From assembly GCA_000499405.2 (NCBI GenBank), contig HG738137.1:23234546-23298545 (forward strand): a stretch of 64,000 nucleotides of DNA. Reading direction: 5' to 3'. The stretch is from Onchocerca volvulus (taxonomy: Eukaryota > Nematoda > Chromadorea > Rhabditida > Onchocercidae). Below, piece after piece: positions 12,441-26,911 of the stretch. Below the pieces are notes generated by a model that had not been told where the DNA came from, did not search any database, and was given only the letters and a program-made list of their open reading frames with translations. The translations under genes and the position numbers were made by a program. Positions within the stretch are counted from its first letter, which is position 1; the number at the start of each line of letters is the position of its first letter.

Positions 12441-14793
12441 TTGCAGTTATTATTGCTACTGTCAAAAACATTCACATCCTTTGCTTCATCTATCATATTC
12501 TAGCAGTTTCTGCTAGCAGAAGCACTACTATTGGTCGACTTTCTTGACCATAACGGCTGCTAAACTTCTCGAGAATATCGAGAATTTTCGTACTTTCTCT
12601 TGCACAAGCTGCACTTTTCTTCGATACTAATTCCATAGCATCTTCCGTCGTCCTTCAATCGTCCATCTATTCCACCCCCGCTGCTCCATCTACCGTTCTT
12701 TTCACGTAGCAGAAGCAGCAAGCAGTAATAGTAATGTAGCAGTAGCACCTTTTCACGAATTTCTGGGGAAAACTTGCATAATTTTGCTTGCTTGCTTGCT
12801 TGCTTGCTGCTTGCCTGCAAGATGCTAAGCAAATAGATGGCTAGATAGGTAGAAGAGAAAGATTGAAATATATGAATAGATACGATAGATAGATGGATGA
12901 AATATGGATCGGAAAAGATGAATGGAACATTTCAAAAAGGATGAATTAGACGACCGTTCGTTCGGACGTTGTTGCCGTGTCTATCACAAAAACCTACCAA
13001 GGCGTTCATTTCAAAGCCCACCTGCTCATCATTTATTTATTTTTTTTTGTTATCGTCTGCTTTCGGGACTATTCTCGCCCGTTATATGCGTCATAATTTT
13101 AGCTAACTTTTCACGAACGGTTCTGTTTTTTTTTTTTTTCTTTTTTTTCTCTTTCTTCCTCTTTTTTTTTCTGTCAAATTAGGTGGCCTATGTATAGATT
13201 AGTTGATTGAAGTTTAATAACAATCAACGATTATTACCGAAAAAACCAAAATATTTGTTGGAAAATAATTATGACGAATTAGTCAAAAATCTTCGTATTA
13301 TAGAAATATTTTGGACTTTTCATTGCATAACTTCAATCCACAACAGAAAATCTTTCACAGATTATTTTCACGATAATTTCATTTCATCTCTTTCTCATCA
13401 GAAGGCTACTGCAAGAGAAATGATCAAAGAAGGAAGGACAAAACAGATGATGATGATGATAGAAAGCATTAGCATTACTTCAACAACATGTTAATTTCTA
13501 CTCATTAAAGTTTTCAAAAGTTGAATCATCCCAGACTGTAATTCTACTATAACTTGATTAGTATGATTTCAGAACTCTTTTACAGCAACATAATGATTTT
13601 ATTTTAATCTAAAAATAATTTATAATAATTTTATGAGAAATTCATATGTGCAAATTTGCGAAATAATAAATTTGATATAATTGATACGAAATAGAAATAT
13701 CCAAATTTAATCATTTGAATATAAATATAATTCTAAGAAAGATGCTTAATTAATATGACTTTTTATTTGCTAATGAATTAAATAGATATATATAAATTCT
13801 TCCTTCTCAACCGTTCACTTTCTCCAGACTAAGATTTGAATTTTAAATTCAAACAGCTGCCCTATCCCTATAATTCTCGACGGTCATTGCAGCGTGTGTT
13901 AAATTTGAAATTTCATATCTTCCGTCCACAATCGTCCATTTCTGCCTGTTGCCCCCTATTGCTTGCCTATTTTTCCTATTTTACAAATATCCACGAAATG
14001 ATTGCTAATAATACCAGGCTGTACAGATCTATAGCAAATTGATAAAAATTTCATAGTGAAAGTACAAATCGAACGAATTTCTTGATCCTTTCGAAATTTT
14101 TGTTTTTCTCATAGATGGAATTCTAGCTTTTGTTAATATTTTCTATGAGCATTCGAAAAATTAAGCAAATCTTTTTTTTGTTATTAGAAAGAATAATTTA
14201 ATAAAAGATTCAAGATGGTATATGAATGCTGAATGGGCAGGATATAAATTCAAAAATTTCAATTAAGCCCAACAATATTTTCATATTCTGGACATCTGAG
14301 TCCACAATATGACAATATTGCTCTGGCTGAATTGCTAAATAAATTTGATTAACAATTGGATTAAATGAAATAATATATCATTTGAAATCGTTGCAATATT
14401 CTGGACCATTCGTATTGCAACAGAATCACTATCAGAAGATGCATTTGGATGAAATGACTTGACATTCGTAGTAGTCAATAATCAAGTTTTGTACTTACAT
14501 TTTCTAATTTTTTCCCGAATTTCATTCAAATATTGCATTTTTGAAATTTAGATTTTTTCCATAAAAATGAATGTTTTTCATATTGAAATATAAGGAACCC
14601 TTCTATCTCTTTCCATTTCTTCTATTGCCCTTTTGCTGGTCAGAACTTTCTTAAAGAAGTGTCAGAAATTCCGCAACAGCTGACTGATAGCTTCATCTTG
14701 CCTCTGGGAATCATAAATGCATCATCTATCGAGATAGTTAACTCTCAGAGGATGAAGAATTGCGTCATTAATGGCTAGTGTCCAGATCAACAT
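12441..14793. other. Gene-free stretch with GC-richer island
   Basis: No gene is supported. 12500-13120 is less AT-rich than its neighbours and includes a GCTT tetranucleotide repeat at about 12784-12808. ORFs of 70-95 codons here show no recognisable domain. The third TTGCGTCAT motif lies at 14760. Confidence 0.4.
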
Positions 14794-14850
14794 GAAGCAG
14801 TAGTGACCAGTCGAAGTAGGAGTGACTAGTCGAAGCAATAGTGACCAGTA
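14794..14850. repeat. Three 19-bp tandem repeats
   Basis: Three adjacent 19-base units (14794, 14813 and 14832) of the form GAAGCAGTAGTGACCAGTC with a few substitutions. They follow shortly after a TTGCGTCAT motif. Confidence 0.85.
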
Positions 14851-17800
14851 TTTTTGAAGTATTTTTATTGGTTATTCGCTATCTCTTTCATTTTCTTACC
14901 CAATGCTTTTCTTATTTCTAATTGAAATTTCCATATCTATCCATTCTTCTACGCTTTTTTCAAAGCTTGTTGCATCAAACATTGCTCACTATGGAGCAAG
15001 ATGAGAAATCAACTTTATTGATTTCTCATTTTTGTTCTTTTTTCAAAATTCAATAATATCTCAGTTTTACTATCATTTGAAATATCTATCGAAATAGTTC
15101 CATTGCTATTTTTTTTTTTTTATTAAACTTCATTTTTCATTTATTTCATTTTCACTAAGGAAGTGAAAAACTTCATCTTTGTATGAAATATGCTTTATGA
15201 AGTAAAAAGCGCATAAAAAAAGAAAATTAATATTTCATCTTCTTTGTTTTTCAAAGATTTTATTTGAATAAAATGAAGCATCTCATCTGGTCAAGAACTC
15301 TAATTATTTATCAGTAAGTCATCATTTTGTAATGGCTAGATTTCCGAAACATACTTGCCTTATGTTTATGTTATAAATAATTTATCAAAGATAAGCCAAA
15401 GCAAGCATTCCTAAAGCTTTAGTTATTCAGGCAGCTTATTTCTTGATATAGTTACATGTTTTTAAATAATCATTTAAAGTTGATTTTAATAAATGAAAAA
15501 TGATAAATTTTTGATCATTTTTGAAAATTAAAAGTTTTGAAGTTTTTACAAGAAATAAAATTATGAATGCTTATCGGAAGTTTTTACCGAGTTTTGAAGA
15601 ATATGAATGAATGGACATGAAACATAAATATATACTATTTAATTTATGTGTCATTTCCAAAATTCAACAGGTAGTATATTTATGTTAATTAGACAGCTCA
15701 TTTAAAATTGTCATTTAGGGCATGCCCTAATGAACCAGTAAACTATGACTCTCTCTATCTCAAAATTATTTCTAAAGCGAAAAATTTCGAAATTTTATGA
15801 TATATTCTCTTACATAAATTGAAATCTGATATCAAGTCCTCTTCTGGTTATCATTTGTGTTGTTGACAATCAAATTGTTAAATAGATAGTATTCATTAAG
15901 TTCATTTGATTTATCTTGTGATTATAGATATTCTTTCAAGCATGCATCATATCAAATGATAATATATTCAAAATGTAATCTTCCAGTCCTTGAAGGATAA
16001 AACTTGTTGACCAATAGTTATTTCAATTCATGGTCCATCAAATAATGCTGAAGAAATGAGAGAAAAAAAAAAACGATATATAAAAACCTAAATGAGTAAT
16101 GGTTACATAGAAACTAAAATTGTTGAAAAAAGAGAAAAAGGATAGTTTTTTTAAAATGGACATTACCGGTTGATAACAATTCTTTCCATCCGTTTTCTTC
16201 TATCCATTTTAAGGCCTTTTTCGATGAATGGCCCAGCACGACCTTTCCATGTTCCTCTTTCAATTTTGATTTCATTTCACTTATAAATTCCATAAAATAT
16301 GTGACTGACTGATTTATTGAATGCTTTTCATTTCAAATCCTTTGAAATGAATTGATTCTGGAAGGAAATGATCGTGAAATTTGGTCACTATAGAATCTAG
16401 ATATATCCAGTTAGAATTTCAATGTATCTTAGTAAGATCTATCATACAACGCTACACTGGAGGAATCAGCGTGCTGTAACATTATCGAAAGGTAGATTGG
16501 TAACCTCTTGGAAGTCTTCCGTGATCGGGATCGGAAATTTTCTTGTTTATCAATTATTTCCCTTGAACGAAGAATTCCTAGCAAGTGTGAATGATCAGCT
16601 CACGTTGATCACATCTTTTTTTTTCTCTAAAAAAAAAAAAAAAAAACATGTAGCCACAACATGCAACTAATCATGGTGATGTATCAATTTGAGTAATTCA
16701 CTGTCTGATGAAAATGACTAGATATCACGGAAAAATAATAAGGAATCGAAATTTTAATTCAAATTGATTCTAATATGCTCAGATTGAAATTTCAATGAAA
16801 CAAATATAATTCAACAGGTAATTATTGAATGATTTCTTTAGATAACATATTTCCATCCATATATTTTATTCCAATTTCATTTAAAAAGAAATTGTTTTTG
16901 AAGATGGTGATTTTACGATATTTGTGTGTATTAACGCATCATTTACGTTTGTTGATGCGAAACGTTAAAGTAAATAGTAAAAACGTGTAAATATATCGTC
17001 TTTTTTTTTTGCATCTATTTACTAAAACTTTTGCACGAAACTATTCGGTGACATTCCGTAATGTGGTATAACGCAATGGCAAGTATATTTTACTTTAAAT
17101 TTCAAGATTTGAGATTCTCTCACATCTCAGAAATCTATTCAATCAGATTTCATCCCAGCACATTACTTTCTGCATTTCTTTTTGAAGAAAAAATAAATTC
17201 ATTCTTTTCTACATATGAAAATGTATATAAAATTCGTAAAATTCCTATAATAATTGGGAAAATTACAAAATTACTAATGCAACAATGTATTTGCACTTTT
17301 TCAATTCCTTTCCCTTTAATACATAACTTAATATTGCTGTCAGTCAAAAATAGTCGATTAAAATTACATATTAAAAATCACTTTCGTTAATTAAAAAAGG
17401 ATTGACAAATGACCTTTTGTTTGTTTATTAAAAAAAAAAAAAAAAAGGATTTATGATAAAAAAAGGCATTGATAAACAATATTACCATAAAGATCGTCGA
17501 TCATATCCATTCCAGCATCTCATAACTTTATCCAGAAATCACTTGAAAAAAAAAGACTTTAAAATTCTTGTCATTAATTTACGGTTAGGATGTTTGAACT
17601 ACTTAGTCCCAACTATAAAGCAAAAGTTTGTTTTTTCGACGAGCTTTCTTCGCGAGCATATTTTTCGCATTTCGATCCAGTCAAGTATTTGAAATTTTTG
17701 ATGTCACGTTGGAGGGAAAAATGAAAGTAAACATTGGAAATAGCGGTTTGTCTTTGCTTTCTTTTTTCACAGTATTTTTTCAACTTGGTTGGGAAATGTA

Positions 17801-20697
17801 AAATATGCAAATATTATATATCGAAAGTTTTAATGTAAAATCAATTATTGATTATAATTGATATAAGAAGTATTTGCATTTTTATCAAAAATTGTCGTGA
17901 CCGATGCTAAATTATAATATTGCTAAACTACCTTTTGCTCCCTAATATTTGATATTAGTAAGATAAAGCTGATTCATTATTCAAATATTTAGAAAATTTC
18001 AATTCCAATAATTTCATCGGTGTTTTATTTATAAAAAGATAACAGAATAATCCTGATTTTTTTTTTCGTTACGCTTAATTATGTAGTTCCTTGATGACAT
18101 TTTTTTGAATCATTTTTACTATATTAACAAATTAAAATTAATCAATTTTAAAATTAGTAAAACTTGATAAAATTAGCAAATTGTAATGAAATTGTAGTTT
18201 TTTTTTTTCGATTTTTCATTTTACTGTAAACTTTCGCTTATAAGCTCATTGAAATGTTAGTAAGAAATAAAAGTTTGCTTTATTTGTAAAAATAAATTAT
18301 GCTCATTTTATATTTTTGAAATTGAAAAGTATCATAAGCAAAGAAATTGAAAAGTTTGATGATGATTGTCAATCCATTATGACGACGATATTGATAGTTG
18401 TAATAAGAAAAATGATGGTAACATTTGTTGTCTGTTTAGAAAATTGTTATCTGATATGAAATACGAATGCTTTGAAAAGGAAAATAAAACATTGTTGTAG
18501 TACTACTACGTTCGTAGCCGTATGAACACATTCCTGGAAAATGGCTCACTTCAAAGATTTATTGTTTTTACAATCGTCTTGAAAAACAAAACAAATGGAA
18601 CATTTTCCGATCAACAATATTTGCATTTCTTTTTTTTTTTTTTAAATTTTTTATACTATCATTCATTTCAGTTGATAATTTTATCGTTTTTTTTTTTCTT
18701 TTCTTCTTCCTGAAATTATGCTCTTTTTTTCCTTTCATAGAATAGACGAATTAAAACTTGAACAAGGAATATATTTCTTTCGAAATGAATTAAAATTCCA
18801 TTTCTCCTTCAATGACATTTATTCCTGGATATTAGTCTGATTTTGGGATAAAAAATTCAAAAATTATCAAATCGATTTTTTGATTTTTTGATTTTTTGAT
18901 ATTATTTCCATATGATAATTTTTCTTTTGTTTTCTTTTTTTTTTTCTTTAAATTTGTTTATTTTGTCATCATAAAGTAAAAAATATTTGGCTAAATGATT
19001 CATTAGTTTTAGGCTAATTTTAAAACTTAGTGGAATTTATATGATTCATAATAAGTTTCCCAAATTATACTTGAAAATAATGGAGCAAAAAATCTCATGA
19101 TTAGTGATAAATTGCTCTTGGGGAACAATCATATCATTAAATTTGATTAAGATAAGAATTAAAAAAAGTGGTAGACACGCAAGACTATACCGATTCATTT
19201 TTCGATTTGCTCAACGTTGAAAATGATTTATGCAACTTGATTTAAGGTATAATTAATCAAATTGGGAAGCATTTTGCAACTTTTCTTAAATGATAGACCC
19301 TTTTCAGTCCCTCCCTCTTTTATAAACTTCACATTTTACCACAAAATTACAAATTGTTAATATCTTTTTTTCTCATTCTTTCGTCTACGAAAATAACATT
19401 TTAAATTGGCAGCTATTTTAAAAATTAACAGGTTGTGCAACTGGTTGTTTTTTGAAATATTTATCAAAGTTCTAATTTTTACCTCTTACAATTTAATTGT
19501 CTTCTCAGAAAATATTCTAATGATGTTCAATTTGATGATGTTTTGTGTAGCCTTGTCTTCTTACTGCTAATATGCGACACGACATGCTTTTTTCTCTTAA
19601 TTAATTTATTTAAAATCTATGAGAATATATTTTCTTCCTCAGAAATTTGAAAAAAAAAGCTGTAGCTTTTTTGAATCACTATTTAGATCAAACTTTGCAA
19701 GAATTGCATATGAAGTAGTATTATGTGACATTAAATTCCATCAAAGTCCTCTGATAAAAATCTCCATAGGTTGCCTCTTTTTTGTCCTTTATTTTTGTCC
19801 TATCAATTTAAACTGATAAAATTCCTATCATTTTTATCGATTATCATTTTCAAGCTGATAAACCGATAAAAGTCGACAGGTTAAGCAATCATAGTTGCAA
19901 CTGTCACCTATCTATTTGTATTTCACAACTTCGAAAAATTCGTAAATTACTGATAATTTTGATTACTAAACTACGGTATGATAGAACTAAAGATCTGAAA
20001 AGGCGATAAACCCTTTGAAGGAGAGAAAGAGAAAGATAGACAGGAAATCATTTCATGCGGCTCATTTAAAAGTGATATACTGATAACAATTTTTTAATCA
20101 GATCTCTCGCCAGATCGCTTCTTGTTGTATCCCTATTTCATAAATTCTCATTTTCTTCGATACCGTATCACTGTATTTGCTCTAAATTTTAATTAAATTT
20201 TGAAAATTCCCAAGATATTTTAGCATTTTTGATGAAATAGTAAAATTTTCGCATTTCTTTAGTTCGAAAAATACTACAAACTATTCTTTATAATCATTGT
20301 AATTGAATATTCCATACAGAAGAAATTCAACATAAAAAAAAATTGAACTTCAGAAGAATACAATTACGACCGCTTCTTCTCGATGTTCATCTGTAGATTT
20401 TTCTAATTGATATTTATTTTGATCAAAAATCAACTTCTTTAAAAAATATCTGAAGACTTGTTAACAACATTCAACATAAATGATATGACACATGTTTTTT
20501 ATGGGTCTGGGTTCAAAATGTTAAATGATTTTTTTGAATTTGACTGATGATCAAGTTTCATGATGATTAGTAATTTAATTTGATTGGTGATCAGCTAATC
20601 AGTTAACAAATACAGTTTTTTCTTGGCCTATTTAGAATTTCCAAGACAAACGGACCTATCCTGTCGACTCCATCGAAGGAATTCGATAATTATTAGC
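14851..20697. other. Gene-free AT-rich stretch
   Basis: I see no supportable exon chain, RNA gene or mobile element here. There are several poly(T) and poly(A) runs and an ATTTTTTG triplication near 18870-18900. Confidence 0.45.
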
Positions 20698-20940
20698 ACA
20701 TCTGATCTAGATACATTAATTACTGTAGATAAAAAATTCCATCTATCAGTGACATATCTAGATCAGATAGATGTTGATAATTATCAGGTACTTTACATAA
20801 CATCAGCTTATTTCATCGGATATTATCATGATATCTGGTCTGGATATATTGTTTAAGATAGAAAATTCCAATAGATATCAGTGACATATGTAGATCAGAT
20901 ATTTTGATAATTATCAAGTAAACATTAGCTGATTTCATCT
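20698..20940. repeat. Diverged tandem duplication, unit about 128 bp
   Basis: Two copies beginning near 20698 and 20829 share, in order, a GATCTAGATA-like motif, AAAATTCC, ATCAGTGACATAT, TAGATCAGAT, GATAATTATCA and a final GATTTCATC or TATTTCATC. They are short, non-coding and moderately diverged. Confidence 0.75.
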
Positions 20941-23900
20941 ATTAAAATGACTAATTAACAACAAACAATTTCGTCTATTTTTACATTTTCTATGCTTATT
21001 AGTATGTGTGTTTCTGTTAAAATTCTCATTTTTACATCGAAAAAAAAAGAAAGAATTTGTTTTCTTCAAGTTCGAAAATTAATCAAACTATTTTCTTGAA
21101 AGCATGCATTAATTTCATTTCTTATGACCAATAAAATGTAGCTAAAAGGCTGAAGCATTGTGTAATGATGATAATAATGGTGACAGTTTGAACTTGCATT
21201 TCCTTCTCTTTGTTTACATTTTGTTACTTTTGAAAACGAACTATTTCATTATAAAAAGAAAGAAAAAAAAAATTGATTCTTGTTGCTTTAAATCTTTATG
21301 TTAGCAAATTGATTCAATGATATGAACAATTTCTGTTGCTACCAAATTCCAATCGATATTCAAAAAATTTTAAGCAAACAATAGCAATGTAGCAATATGA
21401 TATCATTTAAATAATTTATTAAAAGAATGCAAGAATTATTATCAGTACAATTAGGATCATTAAAATTTCTAATTTCTTCATTATTAATAGTATAAATTAT
21501 CAAATTTGACATAGGTATCAGTATCTTTGTGGGTGCAGTGATCCATTTTCATATTTTCACTTAATTTTACTTGAATTTTCAACTATAATATCATTTTTTT
21601 ATTTCTTAGAACTAATTTAAGCTGGACGAAAAAAAAAATGCTACTTATCACTCAAATGATAAAAGCGATTGCTTCAAGCGATTGCTTAATCAAAGTGATT
21701 GCTTCAAGTGACTGCTTAGGCACTTGTTTCGGAACAAATTTTGAAGTCATTTTTCGGAATATTTCAATATCTTCAAAAAAAAAAAAAAAAAAAAGAAAAA
21801 AGAAAAAAAAACTTCCTACAAAGATCTTTAGTGTATTATTAGTCCTTCTATTATTTAAGTTTGATTAACGATGGATTTATTCATCAACGAAGAGAATAAA
21901 TGTAAAGGAAGAAGGATCAAAAGACTTGCTTCAATTTTGTCAAAAAATCAACAACCCGAAGAGTACTCGAATCGGACTAAATATGAAATATATGCTGGCC
22001 AGAATATAAGGAGCCTAGTCAATTCTAGAGCCAATTTTAAAGCTTTCAAGCTTACCACACAAGAAGGCAACGATCTGTTTTTACTTTTTCTTTGTTTGCT
22101 TATTGCTAATAAAGCCGTTTAAATTGTTTGAAATCTTGCAGAGAAGTAAGTGCTCAACATACATATTCTGACATTTCGTAATTGTTACATTACTCAACCC
22201 AAAGTAATGTTGAATTTTACGTAAATATTAACGGAATCCGGAAGTGAGAAAAATTAAGGATCTGTTGAGAAAACAGGTTAACATTTCATAATTTTTTGGC
22301 ATTTCATTATTTCATGATAAAAGGAAAAAAAATGTCGATAAATAATGAAAAGAAAAATGAAAAATTAATAAACAAGAAGAAATGAAAGGAAACAACAAGT
22401 TGAATGATAATCAAACTCAAATTATTTGCCAAAGCCTTCAAATTAAAAATTTTGAAAAAAAAAAAAAAAAAAAGAAAATTGAACGCTTCTGTTGTTTAAG
22501 TTTCTTTCATTCGAAATTGTAAACATACCAAAATCATACGTCAGATTAAAAATGACTGGTTCTCTCTCTCTCTCTCTCTCTCTCATTTTAAGCCATTTTC
22601 AGCTTAAAAATCAAAAAAAAAAAAAAAAAACGAAAAAATTTTTATTATTCTTAAATGGTGGAAGCATTGAGAAAAGTTTTATGTATGTCTATGTATGTGT
22701 GTATGTGTATGTAGGTGTATGTGGATGTATGTGTGTGGAGAGAAATGAATTTATCATTCATCTTAGCTTACTTCAAAAAAAAAAAAAAAAAGAAAAAAAA
22801 AAGGGAAAACGGTGAAACATAGAATGGAAACTAGATCGACAATGCATTATTGGAGTATGAAGTTGATTTTTTTTCCACTCAACATTTTTTCTTTTTTTTT
22901 TACCTTTATGAATTAACTACCTGTAGTAGAAATGTGCTATTTCAACCGTTTGCAGTCTTGCAAAACGACATTTTTCCATACTAAATTCTTAATCAAAGTG
23001 TTTTTCTTTTTTAAGAAAATTATGAAAAAAAACGCTCTCTCAATTTCTTTCCGGACCAAGAAAAAATTTGTCTATCATTTCATGAATTTCGGAAAAAAAC
23101 TTTTTTTGCCCAGAAAATCGAAAAGAAAGTTTAATTTCTTCACTATAATTTAATATATGCATTTGTGACATCTTTTCTAACAACTTTACATATTTCAAAT
23201 TTCATTATAAATTTGTTAAATTTTAAGAAAGGAAATTTTTCGCTGCATAATCAATTTTCTGTTTATCTTGTCATTCTTCTTTTATATCGCAAATTTTATG
23301 GATCGAATATTCTTGCCAAGACAGCTAAAAAGGCCTCCATTTAGCTTTTAGGTATAGGATGAAGAAAAAATGTGACAAACAAAGATTGATGTTAGAAATA
23401 TTAGATTTGAAAAATTCATTTTCAAAATGAGCCAATTTTTGACTATCAAATTTCGTTAAATTTCATTTCATTTTCATATTCTTACATTTTAGCACATTTT
23501 GCGCATTTCCGCATTTTTCACTCATTTCTTGAAAAGGATGATTTAGAAAATGTCCAATTTAGATTTTGATCTTATCATTTAAGATTGATATACACAAGTA
23601 GGTGATTGATTGTTTATCACGATAACTACTTCATTAACCTTCCCTTCACCTTTGCATTACCCAAATTAGATGGCATCGTACCCATCATCAGTAATTAGTT
23701 ATTTCTTCAACTGATAATCTTCGTCGAGGGTGTATGGAGAGGATTATGTACAGCGAATAATTGGAATGGAATGTGCATATATATACAGATAGATGAATAG
23801 ATGTCTGCATGAACTGTAATTGAGATGCCATTTTGTTGACCGAGTAATTCTGAAGGGAAATGAGAGCTTATCAGTGATCGGATCTATCTATCACTATCAA

Positions 23901-26900
23901 CTTGACTTTGTGGTCTGTACCCGAAAACTTTCTCCTTTGCTTACCCCTCAAATGTCCTCCAAATAACCGCCTATTTTGCTCCTGTTCCGTTACCAAATGA
24001 CCTCAGATAACCCTTATCAAAGGATAGGATGAAACCACATTTCATCAAAAATTATCTATAAATACAGGTTGATCTCTTTACGAGCCAAGCAATAGTTGAT
24101 AAACAAATCGAAGTGGCGCATAACGACTGTTAGATTTATTCCATTATTTTTGATATATTAGATTCTGATAGATTTTAATTTCTGATAAACAGATTATAAT
24201 TTCTGAGATTCTAATTTTTGATAAACAGGCTAATTTTTGCTATCAGTTGCAGCTACTAATTGATATTTTTTAACGATGAATGTATCAAAATTTAGATTAA
24301 GAATTATTCTAATGAAAGAGTTATGTTGTTTTAAGAAATATATTAACTTTTACTCTATTAATTAGTTCATATTTGTCCGCAATACGAAGATAGATCTGAA
24401 TTACTGTTAGCTTTGAAATTATTAGCTTTGAAAATATTAGCTTTGAAATTCATATCACAAAAATTATGAACAGAATTAGCTCATTGCAAAAGAGATAACA
24501 TATCATCTATTTTGCTGCTTTATGGCTTAATCTGCATCATTTTCATTTCAAATTGAGAATGAACCTTAAAAATATCATTATACTTCGGCGATCAATTTAG
24601 ATGATTGAAGCGATCAGTCTTTTATCATTAATATCATATCAGGATGCAAAGTTCATATAATCTTTTGATCAGCGATCATTTAACGGTGGATGGATTAAAT
24701 GAATGATTAAATGAATATTATCATAAATATCTTTCGGGGAATTTAGTGTTCGAAATACATTCCATTTCTCTTATCGCATGTAATAAATATTTATATATTA
24801 TTGATATCATAAATTAAAATGCAAAAGAATATCAGAATGGAAATGATTAGTTCATTTTATATCTGTAAATATGACAATTTGAAAGTAGTTAATTCATTTT
24901 ACTTCATCCTTTCTTAAATACGTAATTGTTATTAAACATTCAATTCATATCTTTTTTTTTTAAATAAAAACTAAATTTTTCGTTTTTAAATATTAAGTTT
25001 GTGTGAAATAAAAATATGCATGAATGCTCAATTATTTCATCATTTCTTTAACAAAATATTCAAAAAGATTTTTAATGACAGCCAAATTTTTCAATATTAT
25101 TGTTAAAAATGGTGTCATTAATTTAGTCTTCGTAAATGAATGTAATACAATTATTTCTCAAATTTTTCTTTTTTTTTTTTTTGAGAAGTTCTAAGTTTTT
25201 TAACATTCTTGAGTATTTATTTTTCTTGGTTCTTACATGGTACTAAGATTAACGGTACATTTCGATTATGCTACTTCAACAGACTTTTTTTACTGAAATT
25301 TTAAAATTTCCACATAAACTTACTATCACCTTAAAGTGGTAACAGAGTATGGAAATTGATAAATCCAAGGTTCACTAGAATAGCAGCAACTTGTTTGAAA
25401 AATTAAAGTTAAATAACAGTTGATATTTTTTTGACAAATCATATTATCACTAAATCAAATATCAAATATTCATGTTTATTGTCTTAAGGTACTCAATTCT
25501 TGAAGAATTGTTTACTTCATGTCGAAATTCCGAATTCCTGTTACCAAGAGTAACATAGGAAGGCGTTAATTAATGAAAATATTGACATATGTAACTCCAT
25601 TATTAACTTTATAATGCTTGAAAAACTCTAATTAAAGCTTAAATTATGTTTCACAATATTACTTATATTTAATATATATTACTTATATATTTAAATAGTA
25701 TGTTAGACTAAATTTTACAGCAAATCCATTGTATTTAACAAAAGAATGTGATATAAATGATCAATGCACTATTTTCCAGAAGAATTTTACTCAAAATATC
25801 TAAGGACCAATTACTGTTGTCATTGATTTTTCATGAAAAGTAGTTAATCATACAGTCATAAATTGATTACTAGTTATTGAATTTTAAATTTTCATTATTT
25901 GAGTCATTATATTGAATAATCATATCATATTAGCATTTCGAGAAATTCTTCAGAATATGTTTACCACTTCTCAAGAAGTTGATAAAAGATAAGCGAAGAA
26001 GAAAGATAGCCTAACATTTCCATCAGTTCATCGTTATCAATAGTTATGAAATGAAAATAAACAAAATTTGCTTTGAAATATCTTTGCGATAATTTCTTGT
26101 TGCTATCTGTATGCTATGATTTGCAAAACTGTGGCATTATTAAATTATCAGTTTCAATTATCAATTAATTTATGAATTCGGATATTTTGTTGATATTTGT
26201 AACTAGATAATTATTGTGCTATATAAATAGAAAAAAATAATGAAATTAGGATATCTTACGTGACTATCTTAAAAACTTAAATTAACATTTGAAAATAATC
26301 AAAAATGACTCCTGAATTATATCATATATGAACTTTTAAGATAGCAAGTAAGATTTGTGTATTTTTTTTTTTTTGACTGACTAATGTCATTCAGGTAATT
26401 TTTACCCTCTAATGGTGCTTGATTCTCAGAATATATTTCGTGCTTTTCATGATTCATTAAGAAGATTGTTGAACCATTCTTTGATTTTTTCATTTTTGAT
26501 CTTTAGTTCGAAAAATTTTTTTGCTATAAATAATTTCAATTAAAATGTTGGTGTAATTTTAATTGAAATGCTATATTTAAAAAAATTGATTTTTTACTTT
26601 GCGCTCTGAATCATTTTGTTTGCTTGTACATATATGAGTGCCAATGTTTTTTATTGTTTTCAAACTTTCTTAAAAAATTATAAAAAATAAGAAAAAGAAA
26701 GAGCAATACATCGACTATGGAAAAAATTGCGATCCAATGAATCAATGATATTATTCGTTTTTTTTTTAATGGTATATGTTGCATATCATCATTTTAAAGG
26801 ATTTAATTGTTCAGGAAAAACTTTTATGGTAAAAACGAAAAGATGCGACGAAAACGCTGAATTCAAATTTTCTAAATTTTACTGTAACGACGAATCATTC

Positions 26901-26911
26901 AACCAGCTGGC
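20941..26911. other. Gene-poor stretch upstream of the zinc-finger gene
   Basis: No exon chain is supported. An ATG-initiated ORF of 83 codons at 21871-22122 (hydrophilic, with a leucine-rich tail) has no recognisable domain. Microsatellites include CT repeats at 22561-22584 and a tandem TTAGCTTTGAAA motif near 24408-24450. The 23590-24120 interval is less AT-rich, with several C-rich patches, and could be regulatory. Confidence 0.4.
21871..22122 (+). CDS. Small hypothetical ORF, weak
   Basis: An 83-codon ORF opening with ATG, more balanced in composition than nearby ORFs. The first 65 residues are charged and the last 15 or so are hydrophobic, a layout that could suit a tail-anchored protein. 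AATAAA overlaps its last codons. I see no splice partner, known domain or upstream acceptor, so chance is the more likely explanation. Confidence 0.12.
   Translation: MDLFINEENKCKGRRIKRLASILSKNQQPEEYSNRTKYEIYAGQNIRSLVNSRANFKAFKLTTQEGNDLFLLFLCLLIANKAV

Noticed and set aside
12560..12832. 90-codon minus-strand ORF with an AlaSerLysGln repeat.
   Set aside because: The repeat is the GCTT microsatellite and the rest has no recognisable domain.
16422..16670. 82-codon plus-strand ORF.
   Set aside because: It ends in a homopolymer-derived lysine run and shows no family signature or splice partner.
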